DNA of 64,000 bases from Chloroherpeton thalassium ATCC 35110 (GTDB taxonomy: Bacteria; Bacteroidota; Chlorobiia; Chlorobiales; Chloroherpetonaceae). The first letter of the stretch is position 1. Every line of letters begins with the position of its first letter. The notes under the pieces were generated by a model. The model was not told the DNA's origin. It did no database searches and was given only the letters and a program-made list of their open reading frames with translations. The stretch is from assembly GCF_000020525.1 (NCBI RefSeq), contig NC_011026.1, forward strand, positions 2,648,001 to 2,712,000. The letters run 5' to 3'. Position numbers and translations under genes: made by a program. Positions 38,801 through 49,812 of this stretch are shown piece by piece.

Positions 38801-41800
38801 CTCAGCTTTTTTTACCCGTTTCAATTCCACATTGGTGCAATTAGATGCTGAACAAGTGATTTATTTCGATGGCTATTCTGAAGAGTTTCAATTCCACATT
38901 GGTGCAATTAGATGGCGCAGTGACGTTTGAGCCTGTGAAATTCACAATTGCGTTTCAATTCCACATTGGTGCAATTAGATGTGTAACCGACAAAGCCCCT
39001 ATGCACGACAGTATGGGTTTCAATTCCACATTGGTGCAATTAGATGGGTGTTTTTCCAGATCAGAGAAAACGATTTTATCGCGGTTTCAATTCCACATTG
39101 GTGCAATTAGATGTTTGAGAAAAGACGCGCTTGGTAATATTTAAAAACAGTTTCAATTCCACATTGGTGCAATTAGATGGTGTAGGTGGCTCATCCCTGA
39201 ACACTGTTCCTCTTTGTTTCAATTCCACATTGGTGCAATTAGATGTGGGTTAAAATTTCATTCAGCTAATTGTCAGGCTCTTGTTTCAATTCCACATTGG
39301 TGCAATTAGATGTCGAAGTAGTAATTGAGCCAACTGTATTAGAACAAATGTTTCAATTCCACATTGGTGCAATTAGATGCCGGTAATAGCATCAATAATC
39401 ATTCCAGCAAAGTTCGTTTCAATTCCACATTGGTGCAATTAGATGTAAATCCTTTAGTTATCACGCTGCTTGATTTAGCCCGTTTCAATTCCACATTGGT
39501 GCAATTAGATGCATTGTGATCTCAATTGTTCCGTCGCCCTGAATTTCGTTTCAATTCCACATTGGTGCAATTAGATGACGATTAAAATCACAAACTGAGA
39601 TAAACAAAATTGGTTTCAATTCCACATTGGTGCAATTAGATGCAGTGTTTGAAACTTTCTATGAAGAAACAATAGAAAAGTTTCAATTCCACATTGGTGC
39701 AATTAGATGGGATCACGCCGCCTTTGTTCAATTTATTTGAACCGCGTTTCAATTCCACATTGGTGCAATTAGATGTCGTCTATTATGTCGTCGTTTAAAT
39801 CAATATAATCGTTTCAATTCCACATTGGTGCAATTAGATGCATTCCTTTCCTGTTTGTTTTGTTGTTGAACCCGCGTTTCAATTCCACATTGGTGCAATT
39901 AGATGTCCACCCAAAATCATGTTTTCTGCATCTACAACGATGTTTCAATTCCACATTGGTGCAATTAGATGTGGGTGATTGAAAACTATTCTAATACTGC
40001 AAAAGTGTTTCAATTCCACATTGGTGCAATTAGATGTTCGTGAGGCAAACCTTAGTGGGGCAAAACTTGAATGTTTCAATTCCACATTGGTGCAATTAGA
40101 TGAAATTCCCATACATGAAAGCACGCTCGATTTCAAGAGTTTCAATTCCACATTGGTGCAATTAGATGGAAAAACTTGGTTTTATAAAGAAAAACCGCAT
40201 CGGAGTTTCAATTCCACATTGGTGCAATTAGATGGTTATTTGTCTCTCGGCAGGTTCAAAGCTTGTCCCGGGTTTCAATTCCACATTGGTGCAATTAGAT
40301 GCTTAGAAAAGCCAAACCCGCAGCATAACCGATACAAGTTTCAATTCCACATTGGTGCAATTAGATGCATTCCTTTCCTGTTTGTTTTGTTGTTGAACCC
40401 GCGTTTCAATTCCACATTGGTGCAATTAGATGATTTTTTGTTTATATTACGTACACAGCATGATGCTGGTTTCAATTCCACATTGGTGCAATTAGATGGC
40501 TCCCCACGTTGGTGCGGTTATTGAGCTAATTGTCGTTTCAATTCCACATTGGTGCAATTAGATGAATTCGCTTTATGAAGAAAGAGGGATGGACTTACAT
40601 GTTTCAATTCCACATTGGTGCAATTAGATGAAAAATAAATCAGGGCAGGTACTGTCCAATGAGCCTAGTTTCAATTCCACATTGGTGCAATTAGATGCAA
40701 CAGGCGAAACCATGACTGATTTTCTCAGAATAAGTTTCAATTCCACATTGGTGCAATTAGATGTTATATTGATCTAATACCCTTATGTTATCTGATACAA
40801 GTTTCAATTCCACATTGGTGCAATTAGATGTCTTTCTGCAAATCTATAAACCACAGCATCATGCTGGTTTCAATTCCACATTGGTGCAATTAGATGTCTG
40901 TTGAGTTGTTTTGGTGTTCTTCAAGTTTCGCAGTTTCAATTCCACATTGGTGCAATTAGATGCGCCCGGCACTGGATTTAGAATACATAAAGAACCGAGT
41001 TTCAATTCCACATTGGTGCAATTAGATGAAATATGGCAGAAAAACTTTCTTTTTGTATGAAATGTTTCAATTCCACATTGGTGCAATTAGATGCAGTGTT
41101 ATCCTTGTACTCTATTTCTTCATGAACCACGTTTCAATTCCACATTGGTGCAATTAGATGCAGTGTTATCCTTGTACTCTATTTCTTCATGAACCACGTT
41201 TCAATTCCACATTGGTGCAATTAGATGCCATGATCGACTTTTCAGTGCTTCTGCTAACTTGTGTTTCAATTCCACATTGGTGCAATTAGATGCAGGCTTC
41301 TCCGCTGGCTCCGCGTCGGGCTTCTCGGTTTCAATTCCACATTGGTGCAATTAGATGTTTTTCCGTCTGCTCCCGATTTCAACTTTCTATTTGTTTCAAT
41401 TCCACATTGGTGCAATTAGATGCTGAACCGCAGGCGTTAGATTGCTCGAATGAAGGCAGTTTCAATTCCACATTGGTGCAATTAGATGAAGGCTTATTTC
41501 CAAATAAAAGACGGCTCAGGTAATGTTTCAATTCCACATTGGTGCAATTAGATGCTATTCGATTATTTACAGCGAGAATCATGAAAGCCTGTTTCAATTC
41601 CACATTGGTGCAATTAGATGGAGATTTAAAATGAAAGTATCAAAAGACACATCAAAGTTTCAATTCCACATTGGTGCAATTAGATGTTTGTGTGTGTGAT
41701 ATTATACAGAGGAGCCGATCCTGGTTTCAATTCCACATTGGTGCAATTAGATGTATTGATAGCGTGAAAGTTTATTTTGTAAAATCTGAGTTTCAATTCC

Positions 41801-44800
41801 ACATTGGTGCAATTAGATGAGAATTGAGAGACCTCATAAACCGTTTGCCTGAAGAGGTTTCAATTCCACATTGGTGCAATTAGATGTTTTTTTACAAGCT
41901 AACAATTAAACTTTAATCGAAAGTTTCAATTCCACATTGGTGCAATTAGATGTTTTAATTTTTTTGTATAAAAATCATGTCAAGAAGTGTTTCAATTCCA
42001 CATTGGTGCAATTAGATGATCTGAAACAGCAATTTAAAAAAGGGGAAATAAAATAGTTTCAATTCCACATTGGTGCAATTAGATGGCTTATATGCTCGCC
42101 TGTATTTCGTATATATATGTGTTGTTTCAATTCCACATTGGTGCAATTAGATGTTGTGGATATCCATACGTTCTTTTTCCACTTTCATAGTTTCAATTCC
42201 ACATTGGTGCAATTAGATGTAATGGGATTTTTTCGTTAAGAAACGTACAGACGCAGTTTCAATTCCACATTGGTGCAATTAGATGCGATGAAATAGTTCA
42301 ACATCTAAATAATAATCTACAGTTTCAATTCCACATTGGTGCAATTAGATGTCTAAAATAGGTATTCTCACAATTGTGCCCGCCGAGGTTTCAATTCCAC
42401 ATTGGTGCAATTAGATGCCGAGAAGAAAATAGAAAAACATTTGGTGAGATCTGGTTTCAATTCCACATTGGTGCAATTAGATGCTCAAAATGAAAACGGC
42501 CAATACCCCTGCAAATTTTGTTTCAATTCCACATTGGTGCAATTAGATGTTATTGATAGCGTGAAAGTTTATTTTGTAAAATCTGAGTTTCAATTCCACA
42601 TTGGTGCAATTAGATGACTTAGAAAAGCCAAACCCGCAGCCCAACCGATACAAGTTTCAATTCCACATTGGTGCAATTAGATGCCTTAGCTGGGCAGACC
42701 TCACTGAGGCAAACCTTAGGTTTCAATTCCACATTGGTGCAATTAGATGTCTTCCTTTTTGAAAATAAAAAAGGGTGGTAGCTTGGTTTCAATTCCACAT
42801 TGGTGCAATTAGATGTCTTGAAGGACTGAGTCGCTAAGGTTTGCGCCTTGAGTTTCAATTCCACATTGGTGCAATTAGATGCAGTGAATTCAATGAATTC
42901 TTTATCATCAAAATCTAGTTTCAATTCCACATTGGTGCAATTAGATGGCGTATCCCCCACACCAGAATGAATAAAAAGCCCGCGGTTTCAATTCCACATT
43001 GGTGCAATTAGATGTAAGGTCAAAAGTTTTAAATTTATTTGCCCCTCCGCGTTTCAATTCCACATTGGTGCAATTAGATGGCTCTAAGCAAAATATCCGC
43101 CTTGTTTTCGCTCGGCTGTTTCAATTCCACATTGGTGCAATTAGATGCAATCTCCTCGCCGGGTAAAAGAGTATAAGCAGAACCGTTTCAATTCCACATT
43201 GGTGCAATTAGATGGCGATATATCCACTGACATTCTCAACGCCCTTGCCAAGTTTCAATTCCACATTGGTGCAATTAGATGAAGACCTGGGTTAAAATTG
43301 ATACTTACGGAGGATCTTGTTTCAATTCCACATTGGTGCAATTAGATGGAGCCGCAACCGCACCTCGAAAATTAGTACTGAGATTGTTTTAATTCCACAT
43401 TGGTGCAATTAGATGAAGACCTGGGTTAAAATTGATACTTACGGAGGATCTTGTTTCAATTCCACATTGGTGCAATTAGATGGAGCCGCAACCGCACCTC
43501 GAAAATTAGTACTGAGATTGTTTCAATTCCACATTGGTGCAATTAGATGTTTTAGAGGTAGGGAGCGGAACAAAGACAATACGCGGTTTCAATTCCACAT
43601 TGGTGCAATTAGATGTGCTTTAACGCATCGCCTGAACGCGAAAACGCATATGTTTCAATTCCACATTGGTGCAATTAGATGAAGATGAAGAAAGCTCAAT
43701 AAAGACAGCAGCCGAAACGTTTCAATTCCACATTGGTGCAATTAGATGATCTGAGCGTATTATACTCAGGTAAGTTTAATTTCGTTTCAATTCCACATTG
43801 GTGCAATTAGATGAAAAACCCGGACGCACCAATCAAGGTGGCCGGGTTTGGTTTCAATTCCACATTGGTGCAATTAGATGTCGAGCGGGTCGTGGATGGT
43901 GACACGCTCATCGTACGTTTCAATTCCACATTGGTGCAATTAGATGTGGCGCTGGGGCGGGCGTGGACTCTGCTTGGGAGCGTTTCAATTCCACATTGGT
44001 GCAATTAGATGCAGAGCCGAAACCAGAGCCACCAGCGGAGAAGCCCGGTTTCAATTCCACATTGGTGCAATTAGATGACGCTGGGGATTCTGTGGCATTT
44101 TCAAGCATTTTTCGTTTCAATTCCACATTGGTGCAATTAGATGATTTTTTGTAGTGTTCTTTGTTGTTGTTGTAGACAGGTTTCAATTCCACATTGGTGC
44201 AATTAGATGAAAATAGATCAAGAATCGGGAGCAGGTTGAAAAATAGTTTCAATTCCACATTGGTGCAATTAGATGAGCACTTGCGATGTTGATAACTGTG
44301 TTGATAACAAGGTTTCAATTCCACATTGGTGCAATTAGATGAAAATGACTTTATGAAAGAAAAGAGAATTTTCGTTTGTTTCAATTCCACATTGGTGCAA
44401 TTAGATGCATTCAAGTTTTGCTCTGCAAATGTTTGCCTCGCGAGTTTCAATTCCACATTGGTGCAATTAGATGAAACACGGCGAATCCATCCGTCTCTGG
44501 AGGTTTAAGTTTCAATTCCACATTGGTGCAATTAGATGCACCAAACGCCACTTCAGCCCTAACATATCTCTTACGTTTCAATTCCACATTGGTGCAATTA
44601 GATGCTTCGTCAGTCTGAACCTGCCAACGTTTTGCTTCCCGTTTCAATTCCACATTGGTGCAATTAGATGATGAACCGTATTACTTCCCGAAACCGCCTC
44701 AAATACGTTTCAATTCCACATTGGTGCAATTAGATGCGCAGGGCGCTATGCAAAGCCGTGCGAATGTGGGTAGTTTCAATTCCACATTGGTGCAATTAGA

Positions 44801-46522
44801 TGATGAACCGTATTACTTCCCGAAACCGCCTCAAATACGTTTCAATTCCACATTGGTGCAATTAGATGCGCAGGGCGCTATGCAAAGCCGTGCGAATGTG
44901 GGTAGTTTCAATTCCACATTGGTGCAATTAGATGTGTAGTCAATAACGACTACACCAACAAACAAAACAAAGTTTCAATTCCACATTGGTGCAATTAGAT
45001 GAAAGATTGATGAGGAACATATTGATTCTTTGTCAATGTTTCAATTCCACATTGGTGCAATTAGATGTATCTTCTGCGTTCGTAAAGTTATAAGCCGTAC
45101 CGACGTTTCAATTCCACATTGGTGCAATTAGATGTTGTCCTGGAAATGGGACTTGTGGAACACAAGACATCGTTTCAATTCCACATTGGTGCAATTAGAT
45201 GAGGATTAATACAGCCGTCGGACTTAAAGATATTTCGTTTCAATTCCACATTGGTGCAATTAGATGAAAACATAGGGTTTGTCAGTATCGTCGGTGATGA
45301 CGGTTTCAATTCCACATTGGTGCAATTAGATGGTCATCCGCTCTACCGACTTGGCATATAAATCCGAGTTTCAATTCCACATTGGTGCAATTAGATGTTC
45401 GATAGTAGCTGTTGGGTAGTTTGGGATAAAGACAAGTTTCAATTCCACATTGGTGCAATTAGATGCCTTCTCGACTCAGACCTTCGAGACTCAGACCTTC
45501 GGTTTCAATTCCACATTGGTGCAATTAGATGAAAGAAGTAAAGATGAATCGAGTGCAATATTCACAAAGTTTCAATTCCACATTGGTGCAATTAGATGCT
45601 CATTTTTAAATAAAGTTTCTGCCGTTATTGGAAGTTTCAATTCCACATTGGTGCAATTAGATGTCACCACAGTCCGTTCATACCAAAAAAAAAACTTAGT
45701 GTTTCAATTCCACATTGGTGCAATTAGATGATGTATATACCTGTTTTTTTCTTCCAAAAAAAATAGTTTCAATTCCACATTGGTGCAATTAGATGATCTT
45801 TCCAGCTATACCTCATTGCTTTTAATGCTTGTTTCAATTCCACATTGGTGCAATTAGATGAGTGAGTGAATTAGATATGCGACTTTCCTTAATCGCGTTT
45901 CAATTCCACATTGGTGCAATTAGATGTACGACTCAAACTTTGCAAGTGATACTTATGTCGCGTTTCAATTCCACATTGGTGCAATTAGATGGCCTTAATG
46001 GAGTGAAGTCCATTGCGCCATCATCACGTTTCAATTCCACATTGGTGCAATTAGATGCTCAGATTTAAAAAAAGAGAGTCCTGCATAATAGTGTTTCAAT
46101 TCCACATTGGTGCAATTAGATGCAATTATTTGAACTTATTGAAATTGGCGAAATAATTAGGTTTCAATTCCACATTGGTGCAATTAGATGCCGTTGCCGG
46201 AAGACCTAAGTCCATACCGGCACTAAGTTTCAATTCCACATTGGTGCAATTAGATGAAGGTATTAATTACATCGCATGTTGATTGATGACCAAGTTTCAA
46301 TTCCACATTGGTGCAATTAGATGACTTATCCACCGTTACTTCGTTGGGAGTTTTTGTTTGTTTCAATTCCACATTGGTGCAATTAGATGCCTCACTTTTA
46401 GCGAAATGTATCGATGCTCGAATCGAGTTTCAATTCCACATTGGTGCAATTAGATGATCCGCGAGGCCGTGTTCCCCCGGCGGCTTCATCAGGTTTCAAT
46501 TCCACATTGGTGCAATTAGATG
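35900..46522 (-). CRISPR. Very large CRISPR array, 161 repeats / 160 spacers by hand count
   Basis: A 30-bp repeat beginning GTTTCAATTCCACATTGGTG and ending CAATTAGATG recurs about every 66 bp (30 + 35-38 bp spacers) over 10.6 kb. Nearly all copies are identical. Exceptions seen are the first (T for G at base 1, 35900), the seventh (TTGATG, about 36299) and one at 43386 (GTTTTAATT). The reverse complement ends in ATTGAAAC, the 8-nt 5' handle made by Cas6 in many type I-B and III systems, so I assign transcription to the minus strand with the leader on the right. The degenerate copies lie left, the expected old end. No cas gene is in the window, so processing proteins must be encoded elsewhere. 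Many apparent small proteins with repeated NSTLVQLD or HIGAIR here are translated repeats. Confidence 0.98.
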
Positions 46523-47007
46523 CCGTCCAAAAACCGGCGATTTCCATTCAAAAAAGCACTTTTTTGCTAAAAAATCAACTAAAATTATCGTCGCCCTTCA
46601 ATCACCTAAAAACCCCTAAGGACCGACGATCCTTAAAATTGGCCTTTTTTGAGCGATTTTTCACCATTACGCCCTATCCATCACTTTCATATTCACAAAA
46701 TAAGCAAAAATAACGCCCCCCTGACGACAAGAACAGAAACTTAAGTTTATCAAAAAAGCAATTTATATAAACATAGCTCAAGATTGATAAACCAGCAAGC
46801 ACCGCTTTGAAAAAAATTCGCCCCCGCCATTTAATAAACACTCATTTAATTTGACATTAAAAATAGAAAGATATAAGAAAACCTTTTTCTTTTTGCGAAA
46901 CCTGGTTTTATATTTACTAATAGTTATCAAAAGCATTGCCCAAAACGCACAAATAGCCCCTGTATCTGGTTATTTGTTTCTTTTCCGCTACTAAAATTGG
47001 CTTGTTT
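46523..47007 (-). promoter_or_regulatory. Probable CRISPR leader and intergenic region
   Basis: This 485-bp, gene-free, AT-rich stretch adjoins the last, perfect repeat. If the array is read right to left, the part next to 46522 is the leader, where spacers are added and the promoter lies. It has runs such as AAAAAAGCACTTTTTTGC and an imperfect hairpin AAGGACcgacGATCCTT near 46618-46635. The right half also must carry the promoter for the octaheme cytochrome operon on the + strand. The leader call follows from repeat orientation and lacks a family match. Confidence 0.6.
46851..46877 (+). promoter_or_regulatory. Possible promoter of the octaheme cytochrome operon
   Basis: TTGACA at 46851-46856 and TATAAG at 46872-46877 have a 15-nt spacer, shorter than optimal. 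It would give a leader RNA of about 120 nt before the cytochrome ATG at 47008. Confidence 0.35.
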
Positions 47008-48573
47008 ATGAGAAAAATACTGCTTGCCTTACCAGCCGGCGCGCTTTTGGCTATTTTGTTTTTCGCCTCATTTTTAACGACAGAACATGAAGAGAGCGAT
47101 TTAAGTCTACTAAAAGAAAAATATTCCCAAAAATACACGCCCCCCGTTAAACACTTGGAATTTGAAATCCTCCAAAAACCCTTTGCTTCGCCGCAAGAAG
47201 TTACCGCAGCCTGTATCTCGTGCCACAATCTTCGCCATTTGGAGGTGATGAAGTCGAACCACTGGAATTGGGAACGCGAAGAATATATACAAGGGCGAGG
47301 GGTGGTTTATATTGGCAAACACAACGTGCTAAATAATTTTTGCATTGGCGTTCGTGGCAATGAGCCGAAATGCGCGAAATGCCATATCGGCTACGGCAGC
47401 ACAACAGACGGACTGGCAATAGAAAGTGCGAAAAATGTGGATTGCCTCGTCTGTCACGACAATACAGAAACTTATGTGAAAGCGGATGAGCAAGGTGGCG
47501 CGCCAGAGAAATCGTTAAATTTGAACTTGATCGCGCAATCGGTTGGAAGGCCAACCCGCGCAAATTGTGGCATTTGCCACTTTTATGGCGGCGGCGGAAA
47601 CAACGTGAAGCACGGCGATTTGGAATCAGCATTATTCGAACCGACCAAAGCCCTGGATGTTCACATGGGAACAGACGGCTCGAACCTAAGTTGCGTGGAT
47701 TGCCATACAACGAAAGAACATAATATTTCGGGGAAAATGTATTCGCTTTCGTCGATGAACCACAACCGCGTGACTTGCGATCAATGCCACGGGGAAACGC
47801 CTCACGACAAGGACATTTTAAATGAACACACGCTAAAAGTTGCGTGCCAAACCTGCCATATCCCTATTTACGCGAAAGAGCATGCAACGAAAATCTATTG
47901 GGATTGGTCAACCGCCGGGAAGCTTAAAAACGGCGAGCCTTACGAAGAAGAAGATAGTCTGGGAAACCATACCTACCTCTCGATTAAAGGAAGCTTTGTG
48001 TGGCAAAAAAATCTTCAGCCGGAGTACTTTTGGTTTAACGGCACCGCATCGCATTACATTTCGGGCGACGTGATTAGCGATACCAGCAAGCCCGTTGTGT
48101 TGAATGAATTGCATGGCTCTTACCGTGACCCGGCATCGAAAATTATTCCGGTAAAAAGGCATCGCGCCTTGCAGCCTTACGATCCCGTGACAAAACTTCT
48201 GATTCAACCGAAGCTTTTTTCTACCAGAAAAGGAGACGGCGCATTTTGGCAAGAGTTCGACTTTCAAAAGGCCGCCGCCGCCGGCATGAAAGCGCTCAAT
48301 TTGCCGTTTAGTGGGACCGTTTCTTTTATCCATACAGATATGTATTGGCCAATTAATCACATGGTGAGTTCAAAAGAAGAAAGCGTTACTTGTAAAGAAT
48401 GCCATACCAGAAAAAATGGCCGACTCGCTGCGCTTACCGACTTTTACATGCCAGGCAGAGATTATTCAAAAGTCGTTGATTTTGGTGGGAGTTCGTTACT
48501 TCTGCTAACGCTTCTTGGCGTGCTTGCTCATGGTTCTTTGAGGATCATCAGCGCTTTTCGCAATAGAAAATAG
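47008..48573 (+). CDS. Octaheme c-type cytochrome, tetrathionate reductase (OTR) family
   Basis: This 521-residue exported multiheme cytochrome has eight CxxCH sites readable in order: CISCH, CAKCH, CLVCH, CGICH, CVDCH, CDQCH, CQTCH and CKECH. The N-terminal helix ILLALPAGALLAILFFASF is the signal or anchor, and a C-terminal helix (LLLLTLLGVLAHGSLRII) suggests membrane attachment. The heme count and spacing, with SSMNHNRVTCDQC and the KIYWDW region, fit the OTR/octaheme reductase family, which can reduce tetrathionate, nitrite or hydroxylamine in vitro. The following cytochrome b and sulfur-transport genes point to sulfur-compound redox chemistry. The ATG at 47008 is chosen over a TTG at 47002. 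Confidence 0.87.
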   Translation: MRKILLALPAGALLAILFFASFLTTEHEESDLSLLKEKYSQKYTPPVKHLEFEILQKPFASPQEVTAACISCHNLRHLEVMKSNHWNWEREEYIQGRGVVYIGKHNVLNNFCIGVRGNEPKCAKCHIGYGSTTDGLAIESAKNVDCLVCHDNTETYVKADEQGGAPEKSLNLNLIAQSVGRPTRANCGICHFYGGGGNNVKHGDLESALFEPTKALDVHMGTDGSNLSCVDCHTTKEHNISGKMYSLSSMNHNRVTCDQCHGETPHDKDILNEHTLKVACQTCHIPIYAKEHATKIYWDWSTAGKLKNGEPYEEEDSLGNHTYLSIKGSFVWQKNLQPEYFWFNGTASHYISGDVISDTSKPVVLNELHGSYRDPASKIIPVKRHRALQPYDPVTKLLIQPKLFSTRKGDGAFWQEFDFQKAAAAGMKALNLPFSGTVSFIHTDMYWPINHMVSSKEESVTCKECHTRKNGRLAALTDFYMPGRDYSKVVDFGGSSLLLLTLLGVLAHGSLRIISAFRNRK

Positions 48574-48621
48574 AATTAACCAAGCGAAATTTCATCAACC
48601 CAAAACAGGAAGACTAAGAGC

Positions 48622-49248
48622 ATGAAAAAAGAAGTTTATGTGTATAAAAGCTTTGAGCGCTTTTGGCACTGGATGCAAGCGATCTTGATATTTTTCTTAG
48701 CTTTTACAGGTTTTGAAATTCACGGATCACTTACTTTTTTTGGATTTGAAAATGCGGTTCGTTACCACAATTTCGCCTCGTATTTCTTTATGGTGCTGAT
48801 CGTTTTCGCCATATTTTGGCACTTTACCACTGGCGAATGGCGGCAGTATCTCCCCTCTTTTGAGAATATCAAGGCACAAATGGACTATTACATTTTCGGA
48901 ATTTTCAAAAATGCGCCTCACCCAACAAAAAAAAGCGTTCTCAGCAAACTGAATCCCTTGCAAAAGCTGATTTACTTTGGGCTAAAAATTTTAGTTATCC
49001 CAACGGTTGTCAGCTCAGGTCTTTTCTACATGTTTTACCGTTACCCGCAGCGCCATGAAATAGACTCGCTGAATATTGAGTCCTTAGCGCTCATTGCGAT
49101 TGTGCACACGCTGGGCGCATTTTTGCTTGTCGCCTTTCTGATTGCTCATGTGTATTTAATCACGACTGGCGCAACGCTTACCGCCAATCTAAAAGCGATG
49201 CTCACTGGCTACGAAGAGCTTGAAGACGATGAAGCACTGGAGCATTAA
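48622..49248 (+). CDS. Membrane cytochrome b (b561 / thiosulfate reductase-like) subunit
   Basis: This 208-residue protein has four predicted transmembrane helices and paired histidines that could bind two b hemes: FERFWHWMQAILIFF, RYHNFASYFFMV, FAIFWHFTTGEW and the late VHTLGAFLLVAFLIAHVYL. This is the di-heme cytochrome b fold of hydrogenase and thiosulfate reductase gamma subunits, which pass electrons between quinol and a periplasmic partner. That partner is very probably the octaheme protein encoded 48 bp upstream. An AGGAAG-type ribosome site precedes the ATG. Confidence 0.83.
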   Translation: MKKEVYVYKSFERFWHWMQAILIFFLAFTGFEIHGSLTFFGFENAVRYHNFASYFFMVLIVFAIFWHFTTGEWRQYLPSFENIKAQMDYYIFGIFKNAPHPTKKSVLSKLNPLQKLIYFGLKILVIPTVVSSGLFYMFYRYPQRHEIDSLNIESLALIAIVHTLGAFLLVAFLIAHVYLITTGATLTANLKAMLTGYEELEDDEALEH

Positions 49249-49281
49249 TCACCTTTCATAACAGCCAAACCAGCAACGTTT

Positions 49282-49797
49282 ATGGAAAGCACAAAATATA
49301 TGAACCCGTATCTTGCCGGGCTTTTTTTAGGGCTGCTACTGCTGGCAACCATCTACATCACCGGACGCGGGCTTGGCGCCAGCGGCGCAATTAAAAGTTT
49401 AACAGTGGCAACAGTGGAAGCTGTGGCGCCGGTACACGCTGAGAATGCACCATTTTACAAAGAATACAACCAAACCCATGCGGAAAGTCCGCTCAAAAAT
49501 TGGCTTGTTTTTGAGGTCTTCGGGATGGTTATCGGCGCATTCCTTTCAGGTTTGGTGTCGAACCGATTGACGCTTAAGCTTGAGCATGGCCCAAACACAA
49601 CGCCCAAAGTTCGGATTGTGATGGCACTGCTCGGCGGTGCGCTCTTCGGGTTCGGCGCGCAACTTGGCCGAGGCTGCACAAGTGGCGCGGCGCTCAGCGG
49701 CATGGCAGTCCTTTCCACCGGCGGCATTCTAACGATGCTCGCGATTTTCGGCGGTGCGTATGTGTTTGCCTATTTTTTCAGAAAACTTTGGATATAA
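49282..49797 (+). CDS. YeeE/YedE family sulfur transporter, first half-protein
   Basis: This 171-residue membrane protein of the YeeE/YedE (DUF395) family, which includes the thiosulfate importer TsuA, has the conserved cysteine motif GRGCTSGAALSGMAVLSTGG. Helices include YLAGLFLGLLLLATIYITG and EVFGMVIGAFLSGLVS. It is half the size of a full YeeE, and a second half-protein gene follows after 15 bp, so the two probably pair. Role: uptake or export of thiosulfate or other reduced sulfur in step with the octaheme cytochrome; the substrate is inferred. Confidence 0.82.
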   Translation: MESTKYMNPYLAGLFLGLLLLATIYITGRGLGASGAIKSLTVATVEAVAPVHAENAPFYKEYNQTHAESPLKNWLVFEVFGMVIGAFLSGLVSNRLTLKLEHGPNTTPKVRIVMALLGGALFGFGAQLGRGCTSGAALSGMAVLSTGGILTMLAIFGGAYVFAYFFRKLWI

Positions 49798-49812
49798 CAT
49801 GGAGGTGCAATA

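Noticed and set aside
35900-46522. Possibility that the array is a protein-coding or satellite tandem repeat
   Set aside because: Unique spacers of constant length and strict repeat identity fit CRISPR only.
36726-46713. Many short ORFs with repeated FNSTLVQLD, FQFHIGAIR or SNCTNVELK motifs
   Set aside because: They are translations of the CRISPR repeat in different frames; none has independent coding signals.
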